A DNA stretch of 64,000 bases from Bifidobacterium sp. ESL0763 (GTDB lineage Bacteria > Actinomycetota > Actinomycetes > Actinomycetales > Bifidobacteriaceae), in NCBI RefSeq assembly GCF_029433395.1, contig NZ_JAQTHW010000002.1:496001-560000 (forward strand). The letters run 5' to 3'. The notes beneath the pieces are model-generated. The model searched no databases, was not told the DNA's origin, and saw only the letters and a program-made list of their open reading frames with translations. This document shows positions 37,748-45,540 of this stretch, in pieces. Each line of letters starts with the position of its first letter. Position 1 is the first letter of the stretch. The position numbers and the translations under genes are program-made.

Positions 37748-39520
37748 ATGAGTGTGCGCAGGATGATGGGCACGGAGACGGAGTACGCCGTCTCGACGGA
37801 CGACGGCCGGCGCTACCAGCCCGTCGAACTCTCCTTCAAGGTCGTGGGCGGCGCCGCCGGCGCGGGCACCAGCCACATCCGCTGGGACTATCGCCAGGAG
37901 GACCCGCTCAACGACGCCCGCGGCATGCGCCTGCCCCGCGCCAGCGCCCGACCCGACATGCTCACCGACGAGCCGCAGAACCGGATCGTCAACGTCATCG
38001 CCCCCAACGGCGGGCGCGTCTACGTCGACCACGCCCATCCCGAATATTCCGCGCCTGAGACCATGGACCCGTTCTCGGCGGTGCGCTACGACTTCGCCGG
38101 CGACCGCATCATGCTCCAGGCCGCGCGTCGGGTGAACGCGCGCGAGGGCGCCCACATCGTCCTGCATCGCAACAACGTGGACGGCAAGGGCGCCAGCTGG
38201 GGGACCCACGAGAACTACACGACCCTGCGCGCCATCGATTTCGAGCGCCTGGCCGACCTGATGACCCTGCATTTCGTGGCCCGCCAGATCTTCACCGGCT
38301 CCGGGCGCGTCGGCCTGGGGGAGCGCGGCGAGCGGCCAGGCTTCCAGCTGAGCCAACGGGCGGACTACGTGCACGCCCGCATCGGCCTGCAGACCACCTT
38401 CGACCGGCCCATCGTCAACGCGCGCGACGAATCCCACGTCACCGGCTCCTGGCGGCGGCTGCACGTCATCGTCGGCGACGCCAACCGCATGGAGGTGCCC
38501 CAGGCGCTGAAACTGGGCACGACCAGCATGGTGCTCTGGCTGCTGGAACACGCCGGAGAGGGTGGCTTCGACCTGGACGGGCTGCTCCACCAGCTGCGGC
38601 TGCTCGATCCGGTAGAGGCGATGCACCGCGTCTCGCACGACCTCACGCTCGGCGCGCCCCTCGAACTCGAACACGGCGGCACCACCACCGCTTGGCAGAT
38701 CGAGGTGCGGCTGATGACCGCCGTATACACGCTGGCCGCCGCGCTCCACGACACCGACAGCAAGGGCGAGCCGCTGTGGCCCGACGAGGAGACCAGGCGG
38801 ACCATGGCGATGTGGCGGCAGGCGCTCGCCGACGTGGCCGCGCTGCGCCATGCCGGCGACGAGGAGCGGATGGCGATGCGTGAGCCGGCAGGGCGCCTGG
38901 AATGGCTGCTCAAGTGGCAGCTGATGGAGCGCCTGCGCCGCAAGGCGAATCTGGGATGGGACGACCCGCGTCTGGCCGCGCTCGACCTGAGCTGGGCCGC
39001 GCTTGACCCGGCGCGGTCGGTCTTCGCGAAACTGGAGTCGCAGACCGAGCGTCTTGACGGTGATGAGGGCGACGACGACGGCGATGCAGACGATGCGCGC
39101 ATACGCCGGGCCATGGCCGAGCCGCCGGAGGACACGCGGGCATGGCTGCGCGCCGAGCTCATCCGGCGTTTTCCCGACGATGTGGTGGCGGCCTCGTGGT
39201 CGCATGTCACCGTGCGCAATGACGGCGGCGGAGACGGTATCGGCGATGCCGGAACGGTTAGCGATGGCCAATGTGATCGTCATGATGCCGGCCATGGCGA
39301 TGGCGCAAGGACGGACGCTGCGGGTTGCGATGCCATGGCCTCCGCCAAGGCCAGCGACGCCGAGGGCAACCGCATCGCGCCGGCCGGCCACGGGCTGATT
39401 TCCCTGGACATCTCGGAGGCCGCCAAGTGGAACAAGGCCAGTTGCGAGCAGGTCCTCAAGGATTCCGAACGCCTCGGCGAGACCGCGGCCCGGACCCTGG
39501 CCCGTCTCGCCCGGCTATGA
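37748..39520 (+). CDS. dop: Dop, Pup deamidase/depupylase
   Basis: 590 residues from ATG 37748, preceded by a GGAAGGGGAG purine run. It deamidates the C-terminal Gln of Pup to Glu and can also remove Pup from substrates. Family features are MGTETEYAV at the start, then YVDHAHPEYSAPE, with the catalytic Asp, and NNVDGKGASWGTHENY. Two low-complexity Asp/Gly/Ala-rich stretches interrupt the C-terminal third (around 440-455 and 490-530). The Pup used here ends in GGQ, so Dop is needed to activate it. It is the last + strand gene before the inward-facing pup-pafA pair. Confidence 0.95.
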   Translation: MSVRRMMGTETEYAVSTDDGRRYQPVELSFKVVGGAAGAGTSHIRWDYRQEDPLNDARGMRLPRASARPDMLTDEPQNRIVNVIAPNGGRVYVDHAHPEYSAPETMDPFSAVRYDFAGDRIMLQAARRVNAREGAHIVLHRNNVDGKGASWGTHENYTTLRAIDFERLADLMTLHFVARQIFTGSGRVGLGERGERPGFQLSQRADYVHARIGLQTTFDRPIVNARDESHVTGSWRRLHVIVGDANRMEVPQALKLGTTSMVLWLLEHAGEGGFDLDGLLHQLRLLDPVEAMHRVSHDLTLGAPLELEHGGTTTAWQIEVRLMTAVYTLAAALHDTDSKGEPLWPDEETRRTMAMWRQALADVAALRHAGDEERMAMREPAGRLEWLLKWQLMERLRRKANLGWDDPRLAALDLSWAALDPARSVFAKLESQTERLDGDEGDDDGDADDARIRRAMAEPPEDTRAWLRAELIRRFPDDVVAASWSHVTVRNDGGGDGIGDAGTVSDGQCDRHDAGHGDGARTDAAGCDAMASAKASDAEGNRIAPAGHGLISLDISEAAKWNKASCEQVLKDSERLGETAARTLARLARL

Positions 39521-39604
39521 GGGGTGCGATGCCGAGGGTAGGGTCCGGAAACCCGTAGGCGTTGCCGGTTGCCGTCAGCCGTCAGCCACGATATGTGCCG
39601 TGAA

Positions 39605-39639
39605 GAAACCGCATCTGATCAGCCGTCAGATGCGGTTTC
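39605..39639. terminator. Bidirectional terminator between dop and pafA
   Basis: GAAACCGCATCTGA and TCAGATGCGGTTTC form a perfect 14-bp stem around a 7-nt loop in the space between the convergent genes. Confidence 0.8.
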
Positions 39640-39644
39640 CCACT

Positions 39645-39705
39645 GATACCGTTTTTCGAGTGTGGAAACGGTATCCTGGCGACGTTCGGATACCGTTTCT
39701 CCACA
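39645..39705. repeat. Three GATACCGTTT copies forming two competing hairpins
   Basis: GATACCGTTT (39645) can pair with AAACGGTATC (39666-39675). The latter can instead pair with GGATACCGTTTCTCCACA (39688-39705) through TGTGGAAACGGTATCC. The two hairpins share the middle arm and exclude each other. Confidence 0.7.
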
Positions 39706-39777
39706 GATAGATGGGTTAGTGTGAGAAAACGGCATGTAAGCGGTCGGTATGGGGCCGTTGCCATGAAATGGGAATGG

Positions 39778-41349
39778 CTACAGCCTCGCCAGCAGACGCG
39801 TGTAGCCCGCGTCGCTGTGGGCGTCGAAGGGGTCGAGCAGCGTCAGCTCCGCGCTCGCCGGCTGCTTGAGCGTCAGATGCGTCCAATCGCAGGTGAACTG
39901 CGCGCCGGCGGCCAGCGCGTGGGCGATGAAGCCTCCACGCAGCGCGGCGCGGGTGTCGGCCGGCGGCTCGTTGAGCGCCCTGTCGACTTCGGCCTGGCCC
40001 GCCACTCGCCGCATCACCCCGTGCCTCAGCAGCGAATCGTAGAGCGAGCCGTTGGTGATGTCGTGGTAGTCCATGTCGATCTGGCGCAGCCTGGCCGTCG
40101 GGATATCGGGGTCACGCGCCTTGAGACGTCTGATGAGCAGGAGCTTCGCGATCCAGTCCACCCGCCCCTGCAGGGCCCGCAGATCGCCACGGGCCAGCGC
40201 GTCGAGCGTCGTGCGCCAGTCGGCGAGGATGGCGGCGCACTCGGTGCGGGGCAGCGACGAGGCCATCTGCCCGCCGTGCTCGTCCATGAACCGCGAGACG
40301 ACCGCGAGGTAATGGTATTGGACCTCCAGCCCACTGACCAACCCGGCCCGGCCGTCACGGTCGCCGCTGTGCTCAAACCCATCTTCACCGATTCCGGCGT
40401 CGCGTGCCCCACCCGGCGCAATCACCGAGCCGAAGTCGCGCTGGCCGGCGCGGAAGGCGTCCGCATCCTCCAGCTCGATGGTGGCGGCCCGGGCGCTCAG
40501 GTCCGCGCTGAGGGCCTTGTTCGCCGCGCTCGGCGCCCTGAACGCGCAGGCCTCGAAGCCGGAGGGGATGCCGAGCCGTTGCGCCGTCTCGATGACGCAG
40601 AGCACCAAATGGGTGGTCGCCAGCTTCATCATCGTGGAGGTCTGGCTGCGGTTGGAATCGCCGATGATGACGTGCAGCCTGCGGAACTCGTAGGGATCGG
40701 CATGCGGTTCGTCGCGCGTGTTGACCATCGGCCGCGATCGCGTGGTCGACGAGGAGACGGCCTCGTCGAGGAACCCGGCCCGCTGCGTGATCTCGAAGCC
40801 GTGGCCGGTCACGCGTCCGGCGCCGGTGAAGAGCTGGCGGGTGATCAGGAAGGGCAGCAGCTGCGCCTTGATGACCGGCAGCGGCACGAAACGGCGCACG
40901 AGATAGTTCTCGTGGCAGCCGAAGGAATGGCCGGCCGAGTCCACGTTGTTCTTGTAGAGATGGATGGTGGCGCCGGCCCCGTGCGTACGGCGCAGCCGTT
41001 CCTGCGCCTGGCCGACCAGCCGTCGCATGGTCTCCTCGCCCGCCAGATCCTGCACCAGGGCGTCGTAGGGGTCGCAGGCCTCCGCCGTGGCGTATTCGGG
41101 GTGCGAGCCGACGTCGAGGTAGAGCCGCGAGCCGTTGGGCAGGTAGGTGTTGGTCGAGCGCGAGCGCGAGAGCACGGGCGCGAACATCATCATCGCCACC
41201 TGCCCCGGGTCGCAGGGCTTGCTCGCGCCGGTCACGGAGACGCCGTACTCCGTCTCGACGCCGAAGATGCGTTTCAATGACTCGTATTGCGGGGAATGGG
41301 GGACCTCGGAGCCGGGCCCCTGGTTGCTGCTGTCACGCAGTTGGGGCAT
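39778..41349 (-). CDS. pafA: PafA, Pup-protein ligase
   Basis: 523 residues. It activates the Glu form of Pup with ATP and joins it to substrate lysines. The family start is RIFGVETEYGV, followed by LYLDVGSHPEYATAE with the catalytic Asp, and YKNNVDSAGHSFGCHENY. A low-complexity Gly/Asp-rich insert lies near residues 295-335. ATG 41349 overlaps the pup stop as TGATG, so translation is coupled; a GTG one codon earlier is also possible. It faces dop across two hairpins. Confidence 0.95.
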   Translation of the reverse strand: MPQLRDSSNQGPGSEVPHSPQYESLKRIFGVETEYGVSVTGASKPCDPGQVAMMMFAPVLSRSRSTNTYLPNGSRLYLDVGSHPEYATAEACDPYDALVQDLAGEETMRRLVGQAQERLRRTHGAGATIHLYKNNVDSAGHSFGCHENYLVRRFVPLPVIKAQLLPFLITRQLFTGAGRVTGHGFEITQRAGFLDEAVSSSTTRSRPMVNTRDEPHADPYEFRRLHVIIGDSNRSQTSTMMKLATTHLVLCVIETAQRLGIPSGFEACAFRAPSAANKALSADLSARAATIELEDADAFRAGQRDFGSVIAPGGARDAGIGEDGFEHSGDRDGRAGLVSGLEVQYHYLAVVSRFMDEHGGQMASSLPRTECAAILADWRTTLDALARGDLRALQGRVDWIAKLLLIRRLKARDPDIPTARLRQIDMDYHDITNGSLYDSLLRHGVMRRVAGQAEVDRALNEPPADTRAALRGGFIAHALAAGAQFTCDWTHLTLKQPASAELTLLDPFDAHSDAGYTRLLARL

Positions 41350-41552
41350 CACTGGCCGCCTTTTTGCACGAAACTGGCCACGTAGCGCTCGGCGTCGTGT
41401 TCCAGGGTCGAGGAGATGTCGTCGAGCACCGCATCGAGCGCGTCGCTCTCGGCCTGCGCGGAATCAGTCGTGCGCCTCCTCAGCCCGTCCTGTGCCTCCG
41501 GTTGGCCGGAAACCTGATCGCTGGTATAGTGCTGTGAGAATTGTTGTGGCAT
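41349..41552 (-). CDS. pup: Pup, prokaryotic ubiquitin-like protein
   Basis: 67 residues, disordered and acidic, ending in VQKGGQ. The C-terminal glutamine means Dop must deamidate it before PafA can use it. The helix that binds the ARC coiled coil lies in LDAVLDDISSTLEHDAERYVASF. AAGGAGCGAAC precedes ATG. It overlaps pafA by one base and lies 46 bp after the inositol-monophosphatase-like gene, on the same strand. Confidence 0.97.
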   Translation of the reverse strand: MPQQFSQHYTSDQVSGQPEAQDGLRRRTTDSAQAESDALDAVLDDISSTLEHDAERYVASFVQKGGQ

Positions 41553-41598
41553 GTTCGCTCCTTGCCCTCCCTACTGTAATGGCTCGTCGAAGGTGGTC

Positions 41599-42462
41599 TC
41601 AAGGCCGTTTAGTCGCCGGCGCGTCGTCGGCCAATGCGGGCCGCAGCTCGTCGTCGAGCAGGCCGTTGCTGGCCACGACGTCGTTCTCGCCGCGCCAGTG
41701 GATGGGGTTGCCGTTCCAGCGGCTCACCTCGCCCTGCGCCTCGCGCACTACCACCGTGCCGGCCGAGACCGCGGGGATGTCCCAGCGGTGCAGGTGCGGC
41801 TCGAAATAGGCGTCGTAGGTGCCGTCGGCCACCTTGCACAGGTCGAGCGAGACCGGTCCGACGCGCTTGATGTCGGCGGGTCCGCCGGCGATCCTATTGA
41901 GCACCCTGAAGGCCCGCGCCGATTCGGCCGGCACATGCGGCATGCCGAAGCTGACCACCGATCCGGCCAGCCGGGAGGTGGTGGAGGGCATGACCTTGCA
42001 GCGCTGCTCGCCGGTGGGGGTGCGCCGGATGCGGATGGCGCCCTGGCCTTTGGCCGCCGCGTAGGTGAGCCGCAGCGCGGGGGCGTGCACGACGCCGAGG
42101 ATGGGCTGGGCCGACCCTTCGCGGTTGAATTCGAACATGGAGATGGTGATGGTCCATTCCGACATGTCGCGCCGGAAATTGATGGAGCCGTCGATGGAGC
42201 CCACGCACCAGAATCGCTGGCCGGGCCGGGCGTCGTCGGGCCGCTGCCGCCACATGCCGTCCGCCGGATCGATCTCCCCGAGCCTCGACTCGATGTAGGC
42301 GACGAGCTTGGTGTCGATGGAACTGCCCACGTGCACGCTGGCGGAGGGGATGGCGGTGTCGTTGAGGTCGTGCGGGTTGATCTGGTCCTGCAGGGCGTGC
42401 CACCCCGTTTCCTGCGCCACCCGTGTGGCCTTGAGGGTCAATGCTCGAAGATCCGTGGTCAT
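41599..42462 (-). CDS. Inositol-monophosphatase-family protein with altered metal motif
   Basis: 287 residues. The fold and length match the Li-sensitive phosphatase family (IMPase/CysQ/HisN). The central motif, usually WVIDPIDGTxNF, reads WCVGSIDGSINF, so the first metal-ligand Asp is Gly, while the second Asp is kept. The C-terminal WDIPAVSAG site is intact. Activity may be changed or lost. It is upstream of pup-pafA on the same strand with only 46 bp between, so it may be cotranscribed with them. GAGGAAAG precedes the ATG. What it acts on is unknown. Confidence 0.85.
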   Translation of the reverse strand: MTTDLRALTLKATRVAQETGWHALQDQINPHDLNDTAIPSASVHVGSSIDTKLVAYIESRLGEIDPADGMWRQRPDDARPGQRFWCVGSIDGSINFRRDMSEWTITISMFEFNREGSAQPILGVVHAPALRLTYAAAKGQGAIRIRRTPTGEQRCKVMPSTTSRLAGSVVSFGMPHVPAESARAFRVLNRIAGGPADIKRVGPVSLDLCKVADGTYDAYFEPHLHRWDIPAVSAGTVVVREAQGEVSRWNGNPIHWRGENDVVASNGLLDDELRPALADDAPATKRP

Positions 42463-42612
42463 GTCCGTCTTTCCTCAGGGCCGCGCCGCCATGCCTTCAT
42501 GGCATCCGTGCCCCGCAACCGTCCATTCTATAGGCTTGCTCGCACCGTCCGTCCTCCGCCGCGTGTACGAGGGTCGCTCGCGGACCGGGAGCCGGTCGAG
42601 GGGCTACGAAAG

Positions 42613-42644
42613 AAGCCCCCGTCCCGACAGCGGAACGGAGGCTT
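42613..42644 (-). terminator. Terminator of hup
   Basis: On the minus strand AAGCCTCCGTTCC pairs with GGACGGGGGCTT and is followed by CTTTCG. It starts 20 bp past the hup stop. Confidence 0.7.
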
Positions 42645-42664
42645 GAAGTCTCGGTAAGTGAACC

Positions 42665-42949
42665 TTACTTGTCGGAGACGGCCTTCTTCAGCAGCGAGCC
42701 GGCCGAGATGCGGACGCCGAACGATGCCGGGATCTTGATGGTCTCGCCGGTGCGGGGGTTGCGGCCCGTACGCGCGGCGCGACGGACGCGCTCGGCGGAG
42801 AAGAGACCGGTCAGCTTCAGGCCTTCGCCGGACTGCATAGCTTCGACGAACACATCCTGGAAAGCGTTGACCGCGGCCTCTGCCTGCGCCTTGGTCAAGT
42901 TGGACTTCTGTGCAATCTTCGAAACGAGATCTGACTTGTTGTATGCCAT
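42665..42949 (-). CDS. hup: DNA-binding protein HU
   Basis: 94 residues from ATG 42949, with AAGGA eight bases upstream. It bends and compacts DNA as a dimer. The HU signature GxNPxTGExIxI is seen as GRNPRTGETIKIPAS, and the N-terminal helices AYNKSDLVSKIAQKSNL are standard. This is the short actinobacterial form without the Lys/Ala-rich tail seen in mycobacteria. It lies downstream of the flippase-like gene, with a likely own promoter between. Confidence 0.96.
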   Translation of the reverse strand: MAYNKSDLVSKIAQKSNLTKAQAEAAVNAFQDVFVEAMQSGEGLKLTGLFSAERVRRAARTGRNPRTGETIKIPASFGVRISAGSLLKKAVSDK

Positions 42950-43008
42950 AAAGCAATCCTTCTTGTTAGGGGTTTCCACGTTTCCTCTGAAAACCGTGTT
43001 CACCACTG

Positions 43009-43014
43009 ATTCTA
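43009..43014 (-). promoter_or_regulatory. Possible hup -10 box
   Basis: On the minus strand TAGAAT lies about 60 bp before the hup start. The -35 at 16-17 bp is weak. Confidence 0.4.
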
Positions 43015-43095
43015 GCGCAAGACCTCGCCAAAAACCGCCATTTTCCGTTGTGTTTTCAACGGTTCTTTCCGTTTTGGCCACATTCGGGGAGGGTT

Positions 43096-45540
43096 TCAGA
43101 GCAGATGGTGGTGGTCCAGCCATTTCATGGCCACGGCGCCGATGGGTATCCGCAGCCAATAGAAACCGACACGGTAGAGCAATGTGGCCGACAGGGCGAT
43201 GGCCGGTGGCACGCCGGTGGAGGTGAAGGCGAAGGTCAGCGCCGCCTCGACCGCGCCCAGGCCGCCCGGGGTGGGCATCGCGCTGCCCAGGGTGTTGGCC
43301 AGCAGGAAGACGAAGACCGTCTCGATGAGGTTCGAGGGGCGCCCGAAGGCCATGAGCGCCGTCCAGAAGCCGAGGCCGGTGGACAGGGCGAGGATCATCG
43401 AGCCCACGATGCCGCCGGCGAGCTTGCTCGGCTGGCTCATCACCTCGACCAGCTGGTGGGCGTAGGAGCGCAGGATCGGCAGGTACTTGTCGATGACCAG
43501 GCGGCGCAGCGGCGTGATGGCCATGCACACGCACAGCGCCAGCACCACGGCGCCGATGACGATGATGAGGGTGTTGGTCGGCACCATGTCGGAGAGCATG
43601 TTGCGGCCGGTGAACAGGGCCATGAGCAGCAGCAGGACCACGGTGACCAGCCCCTGCACCGCCCAGGTGACGCTCATGATCGCGGTGGCGGTGGTGTTGC
43701 GGTAGCCGCTTTTGCGCAGGAACTGCAGGTTGACGAAGGCCGGGCCCACGCCCGCGGGCATCGACACGGCGGTGAAGCCGGAGGCCGCCTGCGAGCAGTA
43801 GAGCGAGAAGGGATGGCGCCGGTCGCGGTCCATGAAGGCGCCGAGGCTGATGGCCGAGCCGCCCCAGGCGATCAGGGAGCAGGCCAGGCAGGCCAGGGCC
43901 CAGCCGATCTTGGCGTGGCTCACCGCGCCGATGACCTCGTTGGGGCGCAGCTGGGTGAAGATGACCGCCGCGGCGATGATGGCCAGGGTGATCGAGAAGA
44001 AGGACTTGAAGTTGAAGCGCGCGATCTGCACCGGCTCGCTGCTCTCGCCCTCCTCGTCGTCGACCAGCGCGTTGAGCCCGTCGCGCACCTGGCCGAGCAG
44101 CTGCTTGTTCCAGCTCGGCAGCGTGCGGGTGGCCGAGGGGATCGCCACCTTCTGCACGAAGGGGGTGAGCGTGACGAGCGCCTCGTCGCCCCAGGCGCGC
44201 CTGGCCGCGGCCAGGGCCTTGTCGGTGCCGGCCAATGCGCCCAGCAGCACCAGCAGCTGCACCTTGTCGATGGCCGCGTTCGTGGCCGAGGAGGCGTAGT
44301 CGCCGTTCTGCCAGCCGACGATGGCGCATTTGCCCCCGATGCGGGTGAGGGTGTCGGCGGTGATGCGGCGGTGCGTGTAGCCGCGGTCGTTGGCCCGCTG
44401 CAGGTAGCGCATGAAGGCGACCATGCCCTCCTCGTCGAGCGTGGCGGTGCCGAAAGGCTCGGGCACGTCGGTGGCGTTGAACACCAGCACGCTCGACTCC
44501 TCGCTGTCGAAGACGCCGTAGGGGCTCGGCGTCGGCAGTCCGCAGGCGCGCAGGCCCAGCAGCATGGCGTAATGGTGGTGGTTGGCGTCGCTGGCGGAAC
44601 GGTCGTGTCGCATCGAGACGCCGGTGAAGCGAAGGCCCTGCCAGAGCTGGTTGAGGTAGCCGGCGGCATGGGACTGCCCGTCGAGCACCGAGACGATATA
44701 GGAGCGGCCATCGGCGTCCGTGGCGTCGTAGATCCGCGAGTTCTCGGTCAGATCGTCCTCGAGCGCCATCCTAAGCACGCCGGAATCGCCCTTGGACGCG
44801 TCGTGGCGCCGCAGCTCCGCGATTTTCAGGCCGATGCCCCTGGCCGCCTGCACGATCTGCTCGCCCCAGAGCCCCTGGTTGCGGGTGCCGATGGCGAAGC
44901 GGATGACCAGGCCGATGACCCGGCCGACCGCGAAGGAGACGATGACCCCGGAGACCGAATGCCAGGAGATGACCACGAAGACGGCGGCGGCCACGAACAG
45001 GACGTTCCACCCCCATTTCACCGAGGTGCGCGAGCGGCGGGGGCCGGCCACCGTCAGGAAGGCGCCGAGGCCGGCGTAGAAGTCGGGCAGCATCGCCGCG
45101 CCCGCGCCCTCGCCGGGGGAGCGGATGGCCATCAGCAGCGCCGGCACCCCCAGACGCACCACCACCGTGGACAGCGTGAGGATGACCGCGTAGCCGAGGA
45201 ACAACGCCACCACGGAGACGGCCGATTGCAGCCATTCGCGGTTGACGAGCAAGTGGACGAGCACGCCGATGACGATGATGAGGCTCGCCAGCTGCTGCAG
45301 CATCGAGGCGGGCATGTCGGTCAGCCAGTTGACCGCCCGGCCGGCGCTGCGCGCGTCGTACTCCACGCCGTTGGTGATGCCGCGCAGGTAGACGGCGAAG
45401 AAACTCATGCCGATGGCGAGCAGCAGGGCTCCGGCCGCGTGCAGCAGGTCGTTGAAGTTATGCGTGCGCTCCGGGGGCACGTCCTCGATCACCGGCGCCT
45501 GGGCCGTTGCGGCCTGCGGCGGCATTGCCTCCTCGCTCAT
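43096..45540 (-). CDS. Large membrane protein with kinase-like middle and flippase-like C-terminus (UPF0104 / LPG_synthase_TM)
   Basis: 814 residues. Residues about 30-240 hold several membrane helices. Residues about 260-520 are soluble and resemble the lipopolysaccharide-kinase/ABC1-type kinase fold. No catalytic triad is certain: HRRITADTLTRIGGKCAIVGW sits where HxD...DFG would be expected. Residues about 530-810 form the eight-helix LPG_synthase_TM (UPF0104) domain, with SMPAGVGPAFVNLQFL and AMPTPGGLGAVEA. Such C-termini are found in MprF-type flippases. The start ATG overlaps the purB stop by 4 nt, so it is coexpressed with purB. A lipid-export or glycolipid role is inferred; the substrate is unknown. 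Confidence 0.8.
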   Translation of the reverse strand: MSEEAMPPQAATAQAPVIEDVPPERTHNFNDLLHAAGALLLAIGMSFFAVYLRGITNGVEYDARSAGRAVNWLTDMPASMLQQLASLIIVIGVLVHLLVNREWLQSAVSVVALFLGYAVILTLSTVVVRLGVPALLMAIRSPGEGAGAAMLPDFYAGLGAFLTVAGPRRSRTSVKWGWNVLFVAAAVFVVISWHSVSGVIVSFAVGRVIGLVIRFAIGTRNQGLWGEQIVQAARGIGLKIAELRRHDASKGDSGVLRMALEDDLTENSRIYDATDADGRSYIVSVLDGQSHAAGYLNQLWQGLRFTGVSMRHDRSASDANHHHYAMLLGLRACGLPTPSPYGVFDSEESSVLVFNATDVPEPFGTATLDEEGMVAFMRYLQRANDRGYTHRRITADTLTRIGGKCAIVGWQNGDYASSATNAAIDKVQLLVLLGALAGTDKALAAARRAWGDEALVTLTPFVQKVAIPSATRTLPSWNKQLLGQVRDGLNALVDDEEGESSEPVQIARFNFKSFFSITLAIIAAAVIFTQLRPNEVIGAVSHAKIGWALACLACSLIAWGGSAISLGAFMDRDRRHPFSLYCSQAASGFTAVSMPAGVGPAFVNLQFLRKSGYRNTTATAIMSVTWAVQGLVTVVLLLLMALFTGRNMLSDMVPTNTLIIVIGAVVLALCVCMAITPLRRLVIDKYLPILRSYAHQLVEVMSQPSKLAGGIVGSMILALSTGLGFWTALMAFGRPSNLIETVFVFLLANTLGSAMPTPGGLGAVEAALTFAFTSTGVPPAIALSATLLYRVGFYWLRIPIGAVAMKWLDHHHLL

